Positions 47,036 to 58,500 are shown, counted from the stretch's first letter. The stretch: 64,000 nucleotides of DNA from Scytalidium lignicola (GCA_002812745.2 NCSJ02000201.1:1-64000), one strand, 5' to 3'. Numbers and translations are program-made. Notes: a model not told the origin generated them from the sequence alone.

Positions 47036-49712
47036 TTAATATGTCGACCAAACCCCTGTGCTTCCCGTATCCGGTGGAGATAGAGGCTGATACATTGGAA
47101 CTCCTTGCGTACGGTTGTACTGATATTGGCGTCTCCGAGGCGGCTCATACCGATACTGATAACCCTGAGGTGGCACAGCTGGCTCGCTACGACGACTCGT
47201 CAGTGGTGATGATTGCCTCCTTTCTACAGGTCCGTTAGCTCTATAGTAGTCATTTCGCCGCGATCGCCCGGTATCTCTACGTCGTGGTCTGGTAGGCTCC
47301 ATGACAACGGGCATGGACGGCATCGAGGTAGTCTCGTTTCGAATGTGTTCTCTGTATTCTTTGTCGTACAGCCTTCGTCTTTCCTCGGCCGAGTCCTCCT
47401 CCCAATCTGTGTCCACATTTGAAGGCTCTGGAGCTTCGGGGACTCGAGGCATGGCGGATCCGCCCGGCATAGAAGCAGTTCCTCTGTTCCGTGAAATTTC
47501 TTTGGCTCTCTGCCTTTCTCTGGATCCGCCAGGCATAGAAGCAGTTCCTCTGTTCCATGCAGTTTTTCTCTCTATTGCTCTAGGCCTAGTTGGTGATCGC
47601 AGTTCGTTCACTTGTCGCGTACTATCTTGGTGGATCTTCACCGCTGGCCTCTTTAGTTCTGCATCTGAATCTGCAGAACTATCGTCCTCGACATAGGCAG
47701 CTTGATTGCTTGTCTTACGCTCCGGTGATGGCCGCGTTTGACCGTTAACCGGTCTTTCTTCACGGATCTTCTCTCGTGGCACTGTAGAAGGATTCCTTAG
47801 TGCTGTTTTCGACTCTGACCGAAGGGTTGATTCGGTATACGGCCTCCTCGTCCGTTCTGGGATGACGATTGGTAAAAGATCCTCCTCGTCCTCATCATCT
47901 TCTTCTGTGTCTGATCTTTTACTCTCTCTAGGAGCCGTCGGGGATCCCCATTCGCTCTTCTCTGGCTCCCGTTCGCCTGTACCACTTCGAGTACGAATCG
48001 GTGGCGATCCTTGATTTCGAGAATTTGATTGACTCCTTTCACTCCCACCTGTTGGGGAAGACTTCGGCGTCTCTGATCCTTCCGGTATCCTCGAGAACCT
48101 GGATTCCGTATCATCAGATCGTGGACTCATGTAGCTGGGACTCAAATATCCAGCATTGGGCTCATGCAAGGACGGCAGACGTTGGAAGCCACTTGAAGGA
48201 CGCAATTTGATCAATTCTTGATCGATTTCCTGGACGTTCATCCTCGCCAGTAGCAGGGATACTCTGAACAGAACATCGTCATTAGTCTCAAACCATGTCC
48301 AAAGAGGATCAAGTTCTCTCAGTGATATTTCGCATAACCACCTTTCACTGTCCTTATTTGCCTTATCTACTGGCCGAACGGTGGCAAAATGAGCAAGATT
48401 ATAGAGGGCATAGAACTTCCTGAACTTCTGAGGCATGCCCTCAACAACCAGAATTGACCTTTCAGGGAAGCGCATAATGTCTGCCACTGATACCGTCATC
48501 TCCAGGATGTCTCTCTGGTCCAGAATCTTGTCGCGGGTCTTGACGTCCGTATTGTAACATTTAGGATTCGTTTTATCGATTTCCAACTCATTGGTGAGTA
48601 CTGACTTCGGTCGAAGATAAAGGTTGTTAACGCGACGCTGTTCCTCTCCGAGTGAGCAAAGGATGTGTTCTAATATTACGAGAGCAACAGGGTCTTTGCT
48701 CTTGGCCGGTATAACAAAACCTTCGAGAATGTCCCCAAGCCTTCTAGGTGAATCGAGTCCAGTCATCTTCAATACCTAGAGATCGAATTAGCAATCCGAA
48801 TTAAGTGGTAATCCTCACAATAGTCAAAAAACAACCACATACCAGAAGCAGAACATCCAAGTGCTCCATCGACCCTTTTGCCTTCTTGATTTGTCCTCGC
48901 AAGAAGCTTAGGAGTTCGTACTGTTCACTGAAAGGTTTGTTCTGATACGCCACACGATCGTCCATGGCCGTCTGCAGTTGCTGTAACAGGACTTCACCAG
49001 TGTGTACAAGGCCATTCGTGGCATCGAGAAGTCGAAGCTCTTGTTGTGAAGCCGGCCCGCTAGTCAAAGTCTTGTACACAAGATCGTGGTCAATCTCTGC
49101 CCAAGCATGCATCAGCACTGATGCGACCTGTATCTCAATCACTGGATTCGTCTTCTGAAAGTCGTCTCGAAGCTTCTTCGTAGCTAGGTTCTCGACCTTC
49201 ATCCGTACCCGGTAGTGATCGGCTGAATAGCCATGGAATCGTTGTTCAAACTCGGAGGCCTTGTCTGTAACCACGGACACTGAATCAGAAAGCCGCTTGT
49301 CGTTCTGCTCTGGAAAGCTCTTGTGTTTGACCACAGCGAAAGCATCATGAATAATTTTGTCGATCTTTTCTCTGTCGCTTGGGAAATAGAGAGCAATTCG
49401 CACTCCAGCAAGGTCAACAACATCGTCGCGAATCTCCTTGGCGCTTCGATACTCCCTTCCGAGCTTTCGGACTCGCTCCCGTAACTTTGATTCGAGTCGG
49501 TGGCCTTGTTTCACTCGATGAGTGACGATTGCTCGGATCGCGTAGCTCGCTAGCAACGTTTCGCAAAGTTCTTGTGCAAGGCTGGCAGCTTCCGAATAGA
49601 AGTATTTGATTTGCACCCAATCCGCAATGAACGATGAGATGGTATCTGCTGAATTGTCGACCTTGCTTTCGGATTGGCCGAGCCACAGAGTATCAGGATC
49701 CATCTTTGCCAT
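47036..49712 (-). CDS. RelA/SpoT-domain protein with long low-complexity C-terminal region
   Basis: Two exons, 49,712-48,843 and 48,775-47,036, joined through a 67-bp GTATGT...CTCTAG intron in phase 0; predicted length 869 residues. Residues about 70-215 form a RelA/SpoT-type nucleotidyltransferase domain: RVRKLGREYRSAKEIRDDVV, DLAGVRIALYF, GYSADHYRV and EIQVASVLMHAWAEIDHDLV followed by YK. In bacteria such domains make (p)ppGpp; the product in fungi is not established. Residues about 290-500 form a conserved-looking globular region of unknown function; the rest is rich in Ser, Arg, Glu and Pro and probably disordered, with the motif NRGTASMPGGS present twice and a short acidic run. No signal peptide or membrane segment is seen. 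The gene is head-to-head with the CorA-like gene at 50,179. The ATG at 49,712 was chosen because the conserved domain frame opens there; upstream coding-like sequence in other frames (49,720-49,884) leaves an extra first exon possible. Confidence 0.85.
47445..47560. repeat. In-gene direct repeat of about 35 bp
   Basis: GGATCCGCCCGGCATAGAAG... at about 47,456 and a near-identical copy at about 47,521 differ at one base over roughly 35. They encode the twice-repeated NRGTASMPGGS motif in the tail of the RelA-like protein. Confidence 0.8.
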
Positions 49713-50178
49713 CTCGAACGGAGTCTTTCGGTGGGGTCGGCGAGGCTGCAGCCGTACCTGGTGTGGTTCTCAACCTCGTCGGCGATGTCGTGAACAACCT
49801 CCAAGATTCGTGTCGCTGAACTTCTCTTGGAAGCGCGTTTGATGGCATATAAGCTGCCTCTGTTCTGGATTTGGGTTTCATCATGGGAATCTAGATTATG
49901 TCGAAGAATAAAAGGCTCTCGACAGAAAATTTGGTGTCAACACCCTTCCACTGAGCTGGTATGCACGAACCCTGTCACGAGGCGCATTCAGAGCGAATAA
50001 GCAATTCTATTGTGATGCCACTGCAGCACTCACGAGGCTAATATGAGGCTGAGCTATGAGGCTGAGCTCCACAGCTTCCTGAGAGAATTTCCAAGCTTGA
50101 TAGGGCATAATAGCAGGCTTTCCCTCCAAACAAAACTCACTGAAAGAAAACTACAATACTTTGTCTTTGGGGAGAAGA
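49713..50178. promoter_or_regulatory. Shared divergent promoter region of the RelA-like and CorA-like genes
   Basis: 466 bases between two head-to-head start codons. It probably drives both genes. No clear TATA box or known operator is evident. Coding-like sequence in the minus direction (49,720-49,884) means part of this may still be transcribed as exon or 5' leader. Confidence 0.5.
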
Positions 50179-51648
50179 ATGGCGCATTCATATTCGGACT
50201 ACATCTTCGAGCAGAGCAAGCGGAATCCGTGTCTTCGCAACCTATGCCAATTCATCGCCAATGACAGGGCCAGGAATGCTTGCAGAATTGTCAACCTCGA
50301 GTTCCACTCCCAAGAGGCAAAGCCGAGCCGAGCTGATCTCGAATTGTCGCAATTCGAGGCCATCATGAAGAAAGATTCAAGTGACTGCCAGGGTCGAATC
50401 ATCATTGTTGAAGATCTTAATAAAACCATTATCGATACACTTGGGTCTGCTCTGGACATCGACCCACTCTTCTTTGCTTCTCATATTCATGGCCCCAAAG
50501 TAGATATTACTTCGTCCAAACCATCTACGGCTATATTGCCCTCTAAAGTCATGAGTCAGAACTTCCTCAGTCTTCAATACCAGCGATCGGTCGATTTCGG
50601 TGTGTGTCAAGTGGCGCCTAGGAAGATGTCTCGCAACAGCAATGTACCACGGAAAGTTGTGCTTCTACCTCGTATGAAGGACACATACATTGGACTAGAA
50701 CAACAAAGTTGTTCCGTTCTGCTCTCAAGCACCAGATCCAAGCCATGGCTAGGTAATATGGAATCCAAAATCCGATGGGACAAAGCTCACGATAATTTAG
50801 GATTGATTCTGGTTGACAAGCCGAACTCCGACCTATACACATCGCCAGAGAAGCAGATGGTCTTTCCGTCACGGCCTTTTCAAGGCGGTTACGAAGACTT
50901 CTCCAAACGTCCTTCATTCCTTGGACCAGATACGGGGTATCCTGGACGAATGTCTCTTCTTGAAGACCTGGTGTGGTATTGGCAAAAAGAGCGACCTCCA
51001 GCTTTTGACTCCACACAGCCGACAGTTCTCTCACTAGCCTACTATCCTTTAAAGATTTCAGCGGCAGAGTGGATGAGCTACGTTGCGGTGATGAGTCACA
51101 GCATCAAACAATACGAGTACACGACCGAAGCTCCATCCCAGAGAGACGGACTGAGGAAAATAGATTCGGACCTGCGCTCTCTAGAGGTATGGGGTCGTCG
51201 TTGTTTACAGACCACGAGCAAACTCCGAGCCGCAATCGATTTCCTCCAGCACCGTACAAAGAACAATCCCGATCTTGAAGAATACACCTTGCTAGTCCGA
51301 GATTTCGAACATATTGCTGCCTCGGTTGATACCTATGGTCGTCGACTCGAGATCATGGTGCCGGTTGTCACATCAGTCCTCCAGATCGCGGACACTCGTC
51401 GTTCTCTGAGGGAAGCAGCAAACGTGACTCGATTGACGAACCTCGCCTTGCTTTTTGTGCCTCTGTCATTTGTGGCCAGTCTTTTCAGCATGAACGGCGG
51501 TATATCGAAGCATGATCTAGCCATTTACTTCGCAGTTGCTCTTCCTCTGTGCGCGGTGGTGTTCCTCGTTGCGCGTCTCCCGCCAGTTGACTTTTGCGAA
51601 GCTTTTGGTCGGCTCAAACGGTGGTCAAGGGGGAAGTCCTACGAGTAA
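50179..51648 (+). CDS. CorA-like Mg2+ transporter family membrane protein
   Basis: Single exon, 489 residues from the ATG at 50,179 (codons before it in the same frame have no ATG). The C-terminus has two membrane segments, at about 419-436 (LTNLALLFVPLSFVASLF) and 447-463 (LAIYFAVALPLCAVVFL), with SMN between them at 437-439 in the place of the GMN selectivity motif of CorA channels. The preceding helical region (residues about 340-418) is long and charged, as in the CorA stalk. The N-terminal 300 residues are a fungal CorA-like cytosolic domain. CorA proteins form pentameric divalent-cation channels; substitution of the GMN glycine makes Mg2+ transport by this protein uncertain. It shares its promoter region with the RelA-like gene. 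Confidence 0.85.
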   Translation: MAHSYSDYIFEQSKRNPCLRNLCQFIANDRARNACRIVNLEFHSQEAKPSRADLELSQFEAIMKKDSSDCQGRIIIVEDLNKTIIDTLGSALDIDPLFFASHIHGPKVDITSSKPSTAILPSKVMSQNFLSLQYQRSVDFGVCQVAPRKMSRNSNVPRKVVLLPRMKDTYIGLEQQSCSVLLSSTRSKPWLGNMESKIRWDKAHDNLGLILVDKPNSDLYTSPEKQMVFPSRPFQGGYEDFSKRPSFLGPDTGYPGRMSLLEDLVWYWQKERPPAFDSTQPTVLSLAYYPLKISAAEWMSYVAVMSHSIKQYEYTTEAPSQRDGLRKIDSDLRSLEVWGRRCLQTTSKLRAAIDFLQHRTKNNPDLEEYTLLVRDFEHIAASVDTYGRRLEIMVPVVTSVLQIADTRRSLREAANVTRLTNLALLFVPLSFVASLFSMNGGISKHDLAIYFAVALPLCAVVFLVARLPPVDFCEAFGRLKRWSRGKSYE

Positions 51649-51796
51649 GGGACTTCAAACGAGGATCCAGAACTGTGTGAAACAGCCACTTGAAATACCT
51701 ACCAAAAGCATTGGCCAGCTACATCAAGCTCTAATTGCCATAAGATCCTATTGAGAATCGACAAGCAAAGCTTGCTACTCGCTCCGCTCGTAGGTG

Positions 51797-51815
51797 GGGG
51801 GTGCTTCGCACCCCC
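51797..51815. repeat. Hairpin with 8-bp GC-rich stem
   Basis: GGGGGTGC, loop TTC, GCACCCCC, about 150 bases after the CorA-like stop codon and just where AT content rises. It may act as a transcript-end structure or mark a mobile-element end. Confidence 0.6.
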
Positions 51816-52173
51816 TTAGTGCACGTGATATCTCATTACATAATCAGCCTCCCTTTCTTTTAACCACCTCCTTTGTACGGCCTTAAAATAGTGATATAAC
51901 AATGGATTTGACTGTAATGAACTGTAAAAGAAATTATTTTAGTTTAGTATGACAAAAGGAATGATAACCTCGGTTCTCTTTCAACAATATAACCATAGTT
52001 ATTCTTAGTACTATTATAATATAAAGAATCAACTTTGAATAGAACTGTAAGTTGTAGCTTTATTGACATGTTAATATGTGAATAAAGACAATGAAATCAG
52101 ATTGTTATTGATTGTAAAGTTATATATTACTACCTTTAAATTATCTCCTAAATTTTCTTTCTTTGGCACTTAC

Positions 52174-52215
52174 AACTACTATTACTATTATTATTACTAC
52201 TATTACTACTCTAAA
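52174..52215. repeat. Trinucleotide microsatellite (TAC/TAT)n
   Basis: A run of mixed TAT, TAC and ACT triplets about 40-70 bases long. Confidence 0.7.
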
Positions 52216-52349
52216 CCACCATTGTTATTATTATCATGTCTAACTCCGTTATCATTTCGGGTATTATACTTTGTAATACTGTTTCTGTCTAGCAATTGGC
52301 TCTAATACTAGCTGTATGTGTTCTTGTCTTGTGTGTTGGTCATGCTTTT

Positions 52350-52565
52350 AATGGGGGCCGTATCCAAAACGATAAGGCCTTCATAGGCTAGATTCAAGGA
52401 GTTGAGAATGTTAAGGCAGTTGTATGCTGTCATTGTGAATTGGGTTGTGGCTTATAGACAGCTTGTGTGGTAGTTCTTGATCTGTTTGGTGGTAGTTGTT
52501 GTAATTGTTATTACAACTCTTCTGGTTCCTAGTGTAGCATTAGGCATTGTAAGTAATATATTTTA
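52350..52565 (+). pseudogene. Cysteine-rich fragment resembling fungal DUF3716 proteins
   Basis: One frame reads NVKAVVCCHCELGCGL, stop, TACVVVLDLFGGSCCNCYY, NSSGS, stop, CSIRHC. The spacing C-x2-C, then C-V, then G-x-C-x-N-C and finally C-S-x-R resembles the repeat-associated DUF3716 module of fungi. A possible intron donor GTAAGTAA follows. Stops at conserved positions show it is broken. The assignment is by remembered pattern and is weak. Confidence 0.4.
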
Positions 52566-52689
52566 CTTATTTACAGACTGTAAAGGGCTAATCAAATAGT
52601 GTATAACAATCTCTAAGCTGTTTAAATTGTGGTATAGGTCCTGGCTCTTGTCATTCTAGGTATAGCCTTAGCTAATAACTTTGGTGACT

Positions 52690-52760
52690 CTTTTAATGCT
52701 CTTGCTCTTGCCCTTACTTTTGCTCTTGCTCTTACCCTTGGCCCTAGTAGTCCTTGTCAT
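52690..52760. repeat. Hexanucleotide minisatellite, GCTCTT type
   Basis: Runs of TGCTCTTGCTCTTGCCC and close variants. A similar run occurs at about 52,868-52,920. Read in frame it would give Leu-Ala/Leu-Val dipeptide repeats, but there is no supporting gene. Confidence 0.7.
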
Positions 52761-52920
52761 GTTGCACTGGCCTTAATTAGTCTGGTTGGTTCATTCTAAC
52801 CTAATGGTGGTAAGTAATCTCTTCCTTAAGCTGTATAAACTATAATTAACTGTTTGAAAGCTAGCCTTGTTGTTCTTGTCCTTGCTTTTGCTCTTGCTCT
52901 TATTCTTACTCTTGTTGGTC

Positions 52921-55900
52921 TTCTCCTAGTCAAAAGGTTACATAACCTTACAAAGACATTCTAAGACTATGTCTTAGAAGTTGTAAAGATGACTTGTTCT
53001 AAGCAGAAGTATTGTTGAGCTTAACTTCAAATAGAACTAGTTGTACTAGTTGTAGTCAATGACAAAGAGGAGGAGTGAAATCTTATAAAGAGTCTTAATT
53101 AAAGTGTATTATAAAATTGATTTTCNTTTTTCCCTTTCTTTTATACTCTTAAAATATTCTAAATTGTAATATATGTAAATATTAAACTATAAAATCATTT
53201 AGAACTTTAAGATATACTATATTAGTAGTTGTAATAACTCCTTTTGGCAAAAGAATAGATAAACCTTTTACAAAAGTAGTTTAAGAAATTGTTATATAAA
53301 ATTGACTATATATAAAGATAAGGTTATGTAGATCAAGGTTAACTTTGTTAAATGATTAGCCTTAAACTTTGTTTATAATTATAATAAAATATACTTGAAA
53401 AGGGAATTGTTTATAATTGAGTATAAACAACAGATTAACCTTGTTAGAAGAGAGCTTGATTTAAGGAATTGTACATTTCTGACTATCAAAATTATCCTTT
53501 AACAGTTGACCTTTGATTGTATGTACTTATAAAGTGGTTATAACCATTTAATTACTATTATACAACCTTTTAGTAGGATATAAGTTGTATATTAACATTA
53601 TTAGGATATTAACCTTTAGTATAAGCTTAGAAGAGGGTAAATATAAGAGTTTGATTGATTATAACATTTTTACAAAGTATTAGTATAAATTATCATCTTG
53701 TTCATTTACGTTAATTGAATTTATAAACATATAAGAATACTCAACTCTTAAAAATTGTTTTAAAACCTTTGTATTTAGCTTTTTCATTATATGATTTAGT
53801 GTTATAAGTAAAGCTTTATTATGAAAAGCATCAAATTCAGTAAAAGTACATTTAAGCAAAGATATAAGGTATATACTCTTAAGTAATTCATTTAAGTTAA
53901 CATGTTTAAAAACCTTATTTAGAATGGAAATAAGCTTATTCAAGGTTATATTGTAAGGTAATAACTTAATCTACTGAATAAAGTTAACTTCTTTGTCTTT
54001 AAGCTATATGTATATATTAATAGTTAATTGTAATTTCTTTAAGTAAGGTTATATAAAGGAATGTTGTAAATAAGTGTAAATAACATCTGCTTAAGTTCCT
54101 TTTACTATTACTAGCAAAATCTAAGTGAAATTATTATTAAGGATAACAAGAATATCTTTAAACAAAAGGTTCTGGCTTTTTACAGATTGTAAATTATATA
54201 ACAACTGATAAATAACCTTAAAGTAATATTTGTATTGTATAAGAACTTTGTCTTATATGATTAGATTCACTTTATAGATTATAATTGTTAGCTTACTCTT
54301 CTTCATAATTATGTTTGTAAATGATTTATTTAATTGAATTAGTATTTGAAATTGAGAATGAGTTGTATAACTTCTTAGAAGCAAAAGTATAATAATGTTT
54401 GTAAAAGCTATACATAATACATTCTTGTTTAATTTATGAAAGTAATAGTATATAGTCTTGTNAAAAAAAGGTCTTACTAGTTCCTTTAAGCCTTTGCAGA
54501 TAGAAATGGGCAGTTTATAACTTGTTTTTGATCATTGTAATAATAGTATCAAAACACTGATGTTAGTTATTGTTCAGTTGATCTTGTATATTAGTAGTTA
54601 AAGACTTTTCTTGTATAGGATTGTATATAAGTTTAGTAGAATTAAGTAAAGATTAATTAAAACAAGGTATAAGCATGTGAAAGTGTATAAGAGTTCTTTA
54701 GAGATCATGTAATTTCTTGTTAAGTAAATATAGTTTGTAATCATACTTAAGGTTTTGTAATATTAATAGGAATCTTGTATTGTAAAGAGACTTTAAATAA
54801 TATTATAAATTATTATATATTTAAACCTTGAAATACTCTTATACAATTACAAGTTCATTGATTAACTATACTCGTAGGCTAATTAGAAATGTAATTTGTA
54901 AACTACTTCTTGAATTGAACTAAATTACCTTTTCAAAGTAAGAAAATCATTCTTAATTATTGTTAGTTAAACCTTTAACAATATATATTATATAATATAT
55001 AAAGTATTACATATTATCAATTATACATAATAAAATAATATATAAATAAAGTAAGTTATTAAAATTCAAGTTAATCAAAATATATTACCATTTTCTCTTT
55101 AACTAGTTAATATTATCTCTTTAAACTTAGATTTGCTAGATTCCTTAAAAATAATTACTATAATCTTATTGTAAATAAGAAGATTAATATGTCTTGAATA
55201 GTATACTTCCTCTTTAACTAACTTTATTCAAAGGTTTAAACTTAATTGAAATTACTCTAATTGTATAATAATACATTTAACAACTGTTATGTATAAGCAA
55301 ATAAGAGAATTACAACTTGTAAGTATAATATAAAGTTTATATAATAATATTTAATTTAACTTAAAACTTTAATCTAACTGAACATTTATAATATAATCAA
55401 AATTGTAAAAGAATAATTGAACAAATTTAAGTATTTTCTAAGAATAAGCTAATTTTAAAAGCTTTTGTAAATGATATAAACTATTATGAATAGNAAAAAC
55501 AGATTATACTACTTTCTTAATTATTAATTTATTAATCTTTAATATAGTTTAAAGATATAAATGTAAAAGCAGAATTATATTTTTGTATATAAAATTAAAA
55601 TTCTTTTACTATAAATTATTATTTGTAAACAAGTCTTTTAAGAGTTAAAATAACTTACAAAATAACATTAAATCTAATTTTCCATTCTTATAACAACTTA
55701 TTAATGTTTCCTTTAACTAGTATATTACTTTACAATTTGTATACTTATTATTTATCCATCTTATATAATAAAGTTTAATAATCTTAAACATAGAAATAAA
55801 GCTCTTTAGTACATTTCATGATTATATTACTTCTTGAAAAGGTTCTTGTAAATCTATAAAAGCTATACTCAAAAGTAAAAACAGTAAAGAAGATAAAGAA

Positions 55901-57021
55901 GATAAAGAAGAGTTTTAAAGTAGTATAACTAAAAGAGTTTTATAATTCTAAGATAATCTTATAACAAGCAATTATACAAGTTAATTAAGAATTACAAATA
56001 AATTCTATTATCTTCTTTTATTTGGTTATAATAAAGTATTATAAGCTTATTAAGTTTGTTATAAAGTAATTATATTAAGCNTTTTTTAATATAACTTAAT
56101 TTTAATTTTAACAATGATATTCTTACAATTCATCAATATCAAAGTGTAAATAAGGTAAAGAAAAGTAATAATATAAACAGTAATATACTTTACAATCTAT
56201 ATAGATGTTATATAAACTATTACATAGCTAGTAAAAGAAGTATTAAAAAGGACAATCTCTTTTATAAAGTATATAATAACCTATAGGTAAAGTTAAAAGA
56301 ATTTGTTCTCTTACTCTCTTAAACATTATTAGTAATAAAGTAATACAATTTCAAAATTATAAAGAAATGGAAAAGGTAAAAGGAAAGGAGAATTTACAAT
56401 CAATAAGCTTATAAACCATAACAAAAAGAACATATAAAAGCATGTTNAAAAAGGATACNATAAAAGGGAAATTAATATTATATCACAATTCCTAAAGAGT
56501 ATAACATTTCCAAGTAGCTAGACATATGATAATTGATATACTGAAGAAAGAAAAGAATAGATAACCATACAATATTCTATGTATACCACATTATCAATAA
56601 CCCTTGAGAATACCAAGGCTATAAGCCAAAGGGTTAATTGGATAGCCACATTACGAAAACAGCATAGCCTACAGACCTGAACAACTAATAGAATGACCGA
56701 AAAGAGCTCTCAAGAACCAATCATACACGCGGAAAGTGTGTCAAATTACATAAGGGAGTCTACAATGTTTTCGATTTTATATAAATAGAAGTTAATCCCT
56801 TTAAAGCATACTAATTAACGTAAAATATAATGTAAAATCTATTCTTAATCTTTTATCACTCGTTCTTTATTTATTGTAATAGTTGAAGAATTGTTATGTT
56901 TGTAAAATGTTTAATGAAGTATAAGATGCAAACTTAATTCCCTATTAGCCATTTAACTTTAGCTCTTTTAAAGAATAACTTCCAAAGCACCATTTTTCAA
57001 CTTCCTCGTGCTTTTCCCTCT
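52921..57021. other. AT-rich decayed repeat block
   Basis: About 4.1 kb of AT-rich sequence with scattered N bases. The longest open stretch is 87 codons on the minus strand (53,680-53,943), with a leucine-rich composition (NKVFKHVNLNELLKSIYLIS) and no recognised family. It probably represents one or more heavily mutated transposons. Sequence at 56,460-56,760 is less AT-rich but shows nothing legible. Confidence 0.5.
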
Positions 57022-58024
57022 AGTTCTCTCGGCGTTGTGCTGTATACTACACGCATAATAGTATTAGTAAGGTGATTTTAAGCATCGAAAAGGGAAAAGA
57101 ACAACCCAGTTCCGCCTCAAACGTTACATTTAAAGAATATCTCTTATTCCGTGTGCTATGGGTCTCCAAAAAACCGCGAGACTTCGATTCCGACCATTTT
57201 GACTTGGACAACTCCATAGAACTAGCCAGCGACATATTAGCCAAATATAACTCCTGGATCAACTATACTCAACGCTTTGCTTCATCTGGTACTATTCCTG
57301 AGGGAGACTTCTCTTTAGTACGGCATTATCAACGAGAAACAACAAAAGTAAAAGAGCAAGCCACCACCAAAATTCTCTTTTCTCCGGTCGCAAATCGCAC
57401 CCGTAGTAAATTAGGGAGGGTAGATAAGCCACCCCGGCCGCTACAGTTTGAGACTTCAACTAAAAAGTCAGCTGGAAAAATCCTGGAAGATGAAGATGAA
57501 GATTTGGAAGATTCGATCACAGCACTTTCACTTGAATCAATCTCCCCACTACCAAGGGAATTAGAAAACCAGATACAACAGTCATCACGACATAAGAACA
57601 TTGTCAATACCGCTCTCGTTCTCTTCCTAAATGCTCTCATATTCCGATTACCTGGTTCAAGTACCTGGACAATGCATAGGCGGTCCTTCATGGCCAACTT
57701 TGAGACTGCATCAATGGAAGCCAGGACAGATGGCTATCTTGAAAATCGACGTACTAGGGAGGTGTGAGCGATTGTGGAGGTGAAGCCAACCACAAGGAGA
57801 AAAGAATTAAGAGGTATCCGTATGCAGGAAAGTGCACAAATGATCGCCTGGGTATCAGATCGAACGATAACAATAAGAATCCTAATCAGTGAGTCTTTCA
57901 TCCTTATTCTTTGACAATCTGCTAAGCTCATATATCATGAGCTACATTCTTGTATCCTAGGATCGACATGAAATCTTCATTACATTTGCAAAATTTGATA
58001 AGGCATACTTGAAATACTTAAAGG
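57022..58024 (+). pseudogene. PD-(D/E)XK nuclease-like protein, interrupted
   Basis: A frame open from about 57,022 (no in-frame ATG at the expected start; the first clear codons are near 57,072) encodes an acidic middle (EDEDEDLEDSITALSLES) and a domain with TALVLFLNALIF, MHRRSFMANFETASMEARTD and GYL, then TGA at 57,765-57,767, then AIVEVKPTTRRKELRGIRMQ and ESAQMIAWV. The D of ARTDGYL, the E-V-K of IVEVKP and the Q-E pair fit a PD-(D/E)XK-type fold common in uncharacterised fungal proteins. The TGA sits where CGA (Arg) fits. A GTGAGT...CCTAG intron (57,889-57,960) leads to DRHEIFITFAKFDKAYLKYL, but the splice joins the frames out of phase. Together these point to a pseudogene. Family naming is tentative. 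Confidence 0.55.
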
Positions 58025-58029
58025 GGGAA

Positions 58030-58500
58030 TCATAGGATAAATGATTTGTACTTACTGGCAATCACCGCTCCTGGTTCACGTCCAACATATTGAAGCTCAC
58101 AATTTCCACAGCCTTCTTCATCCTGGAGAGCAAAAATCTCCTGGTAAATTTCCGGTGTGTCAGGCCATTCGCCAGAGCTGTAAAAAGATGGCTGTCTCCA
58201 CGTCACCCGCAAGCTATTACCGTTTTCATACGTCGTATCAAACCATCTTTCTTCAGCACTACCTCGCCGTCAAATCTGATGGAAGAGCCCTCGTTTCTGT
58301 TCGGGGTCCCCTCTGGGTATCGGGTAGGCAGGTGTAGAGTCCCAAGCAGGAGAGTCTTCATCATCACGTTCATTGCAATCAATGTAATCGCAGAGTTTAT
58401 TAGCGGAGCAATCCAGCACGTTCAGTCTATTACCATAAACCTCTCCGAGTTTAGCATTAGCAGAATAAGGGCTACAGGTGAACCAGTCACTAGCTGTGTC
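58030..58500 (-). pseudogene. Unidentified coding-like remnant, antisense to the WSC region
   Basis: On the minus strand a frame reads NRLNVLDCSANKLCDYIDCN, ERDDEDSPAWDSTPAYPIPR and GLFHQI, then a TGA, then RRGSAEERWFDTTYENG, RVTWRQPSFYSSGEWPDTPE and EGCGNCELQYVGREP before ending at 58,030. The composition (Cys, Trp, Asp, Pro, no runs of hydrophobics) is that of a real protein and not of a shadow frame, and the downstream half extends beyond the WSC gene. The protein family was not recognised. The TGA probably replaces a Trp codon. Confidence 0.4.

Larger units (their letters stand above)
51649..52340. other. Transition from gene island to AT-rich block
   Basis: About 700 bases. It contains a strong hairpin (51,797-51,815), and a TAT/TAC trinucleotide repeat (52,174-52,215). 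No gene was found. Confidence 0.5.

Noticed and set aside
49693..49884. Alternative first exon of the RelA-like gene beginning MMKPKSRTEAAYMPSN
   Set aside because: Reads well but is in another frame than the conserved domain, and no GT...AG intron joining them could be found in the short distance; noted only as a possibility.
52690..52920. Possible Leu/Ala repeat protein encoded by the GCTCTT minisatellite
   Set aside because: No start, stops nearby, no homology; simple slippage repeat.
53680..53943. 87-codon minus-strand open frame as a gene
   Set aside because: Lies in AT-rich decayed DNA, no recognised motif, and AT-rich sequence gives such frames by chance only rarely but without support from neighbours it stays unassigned.
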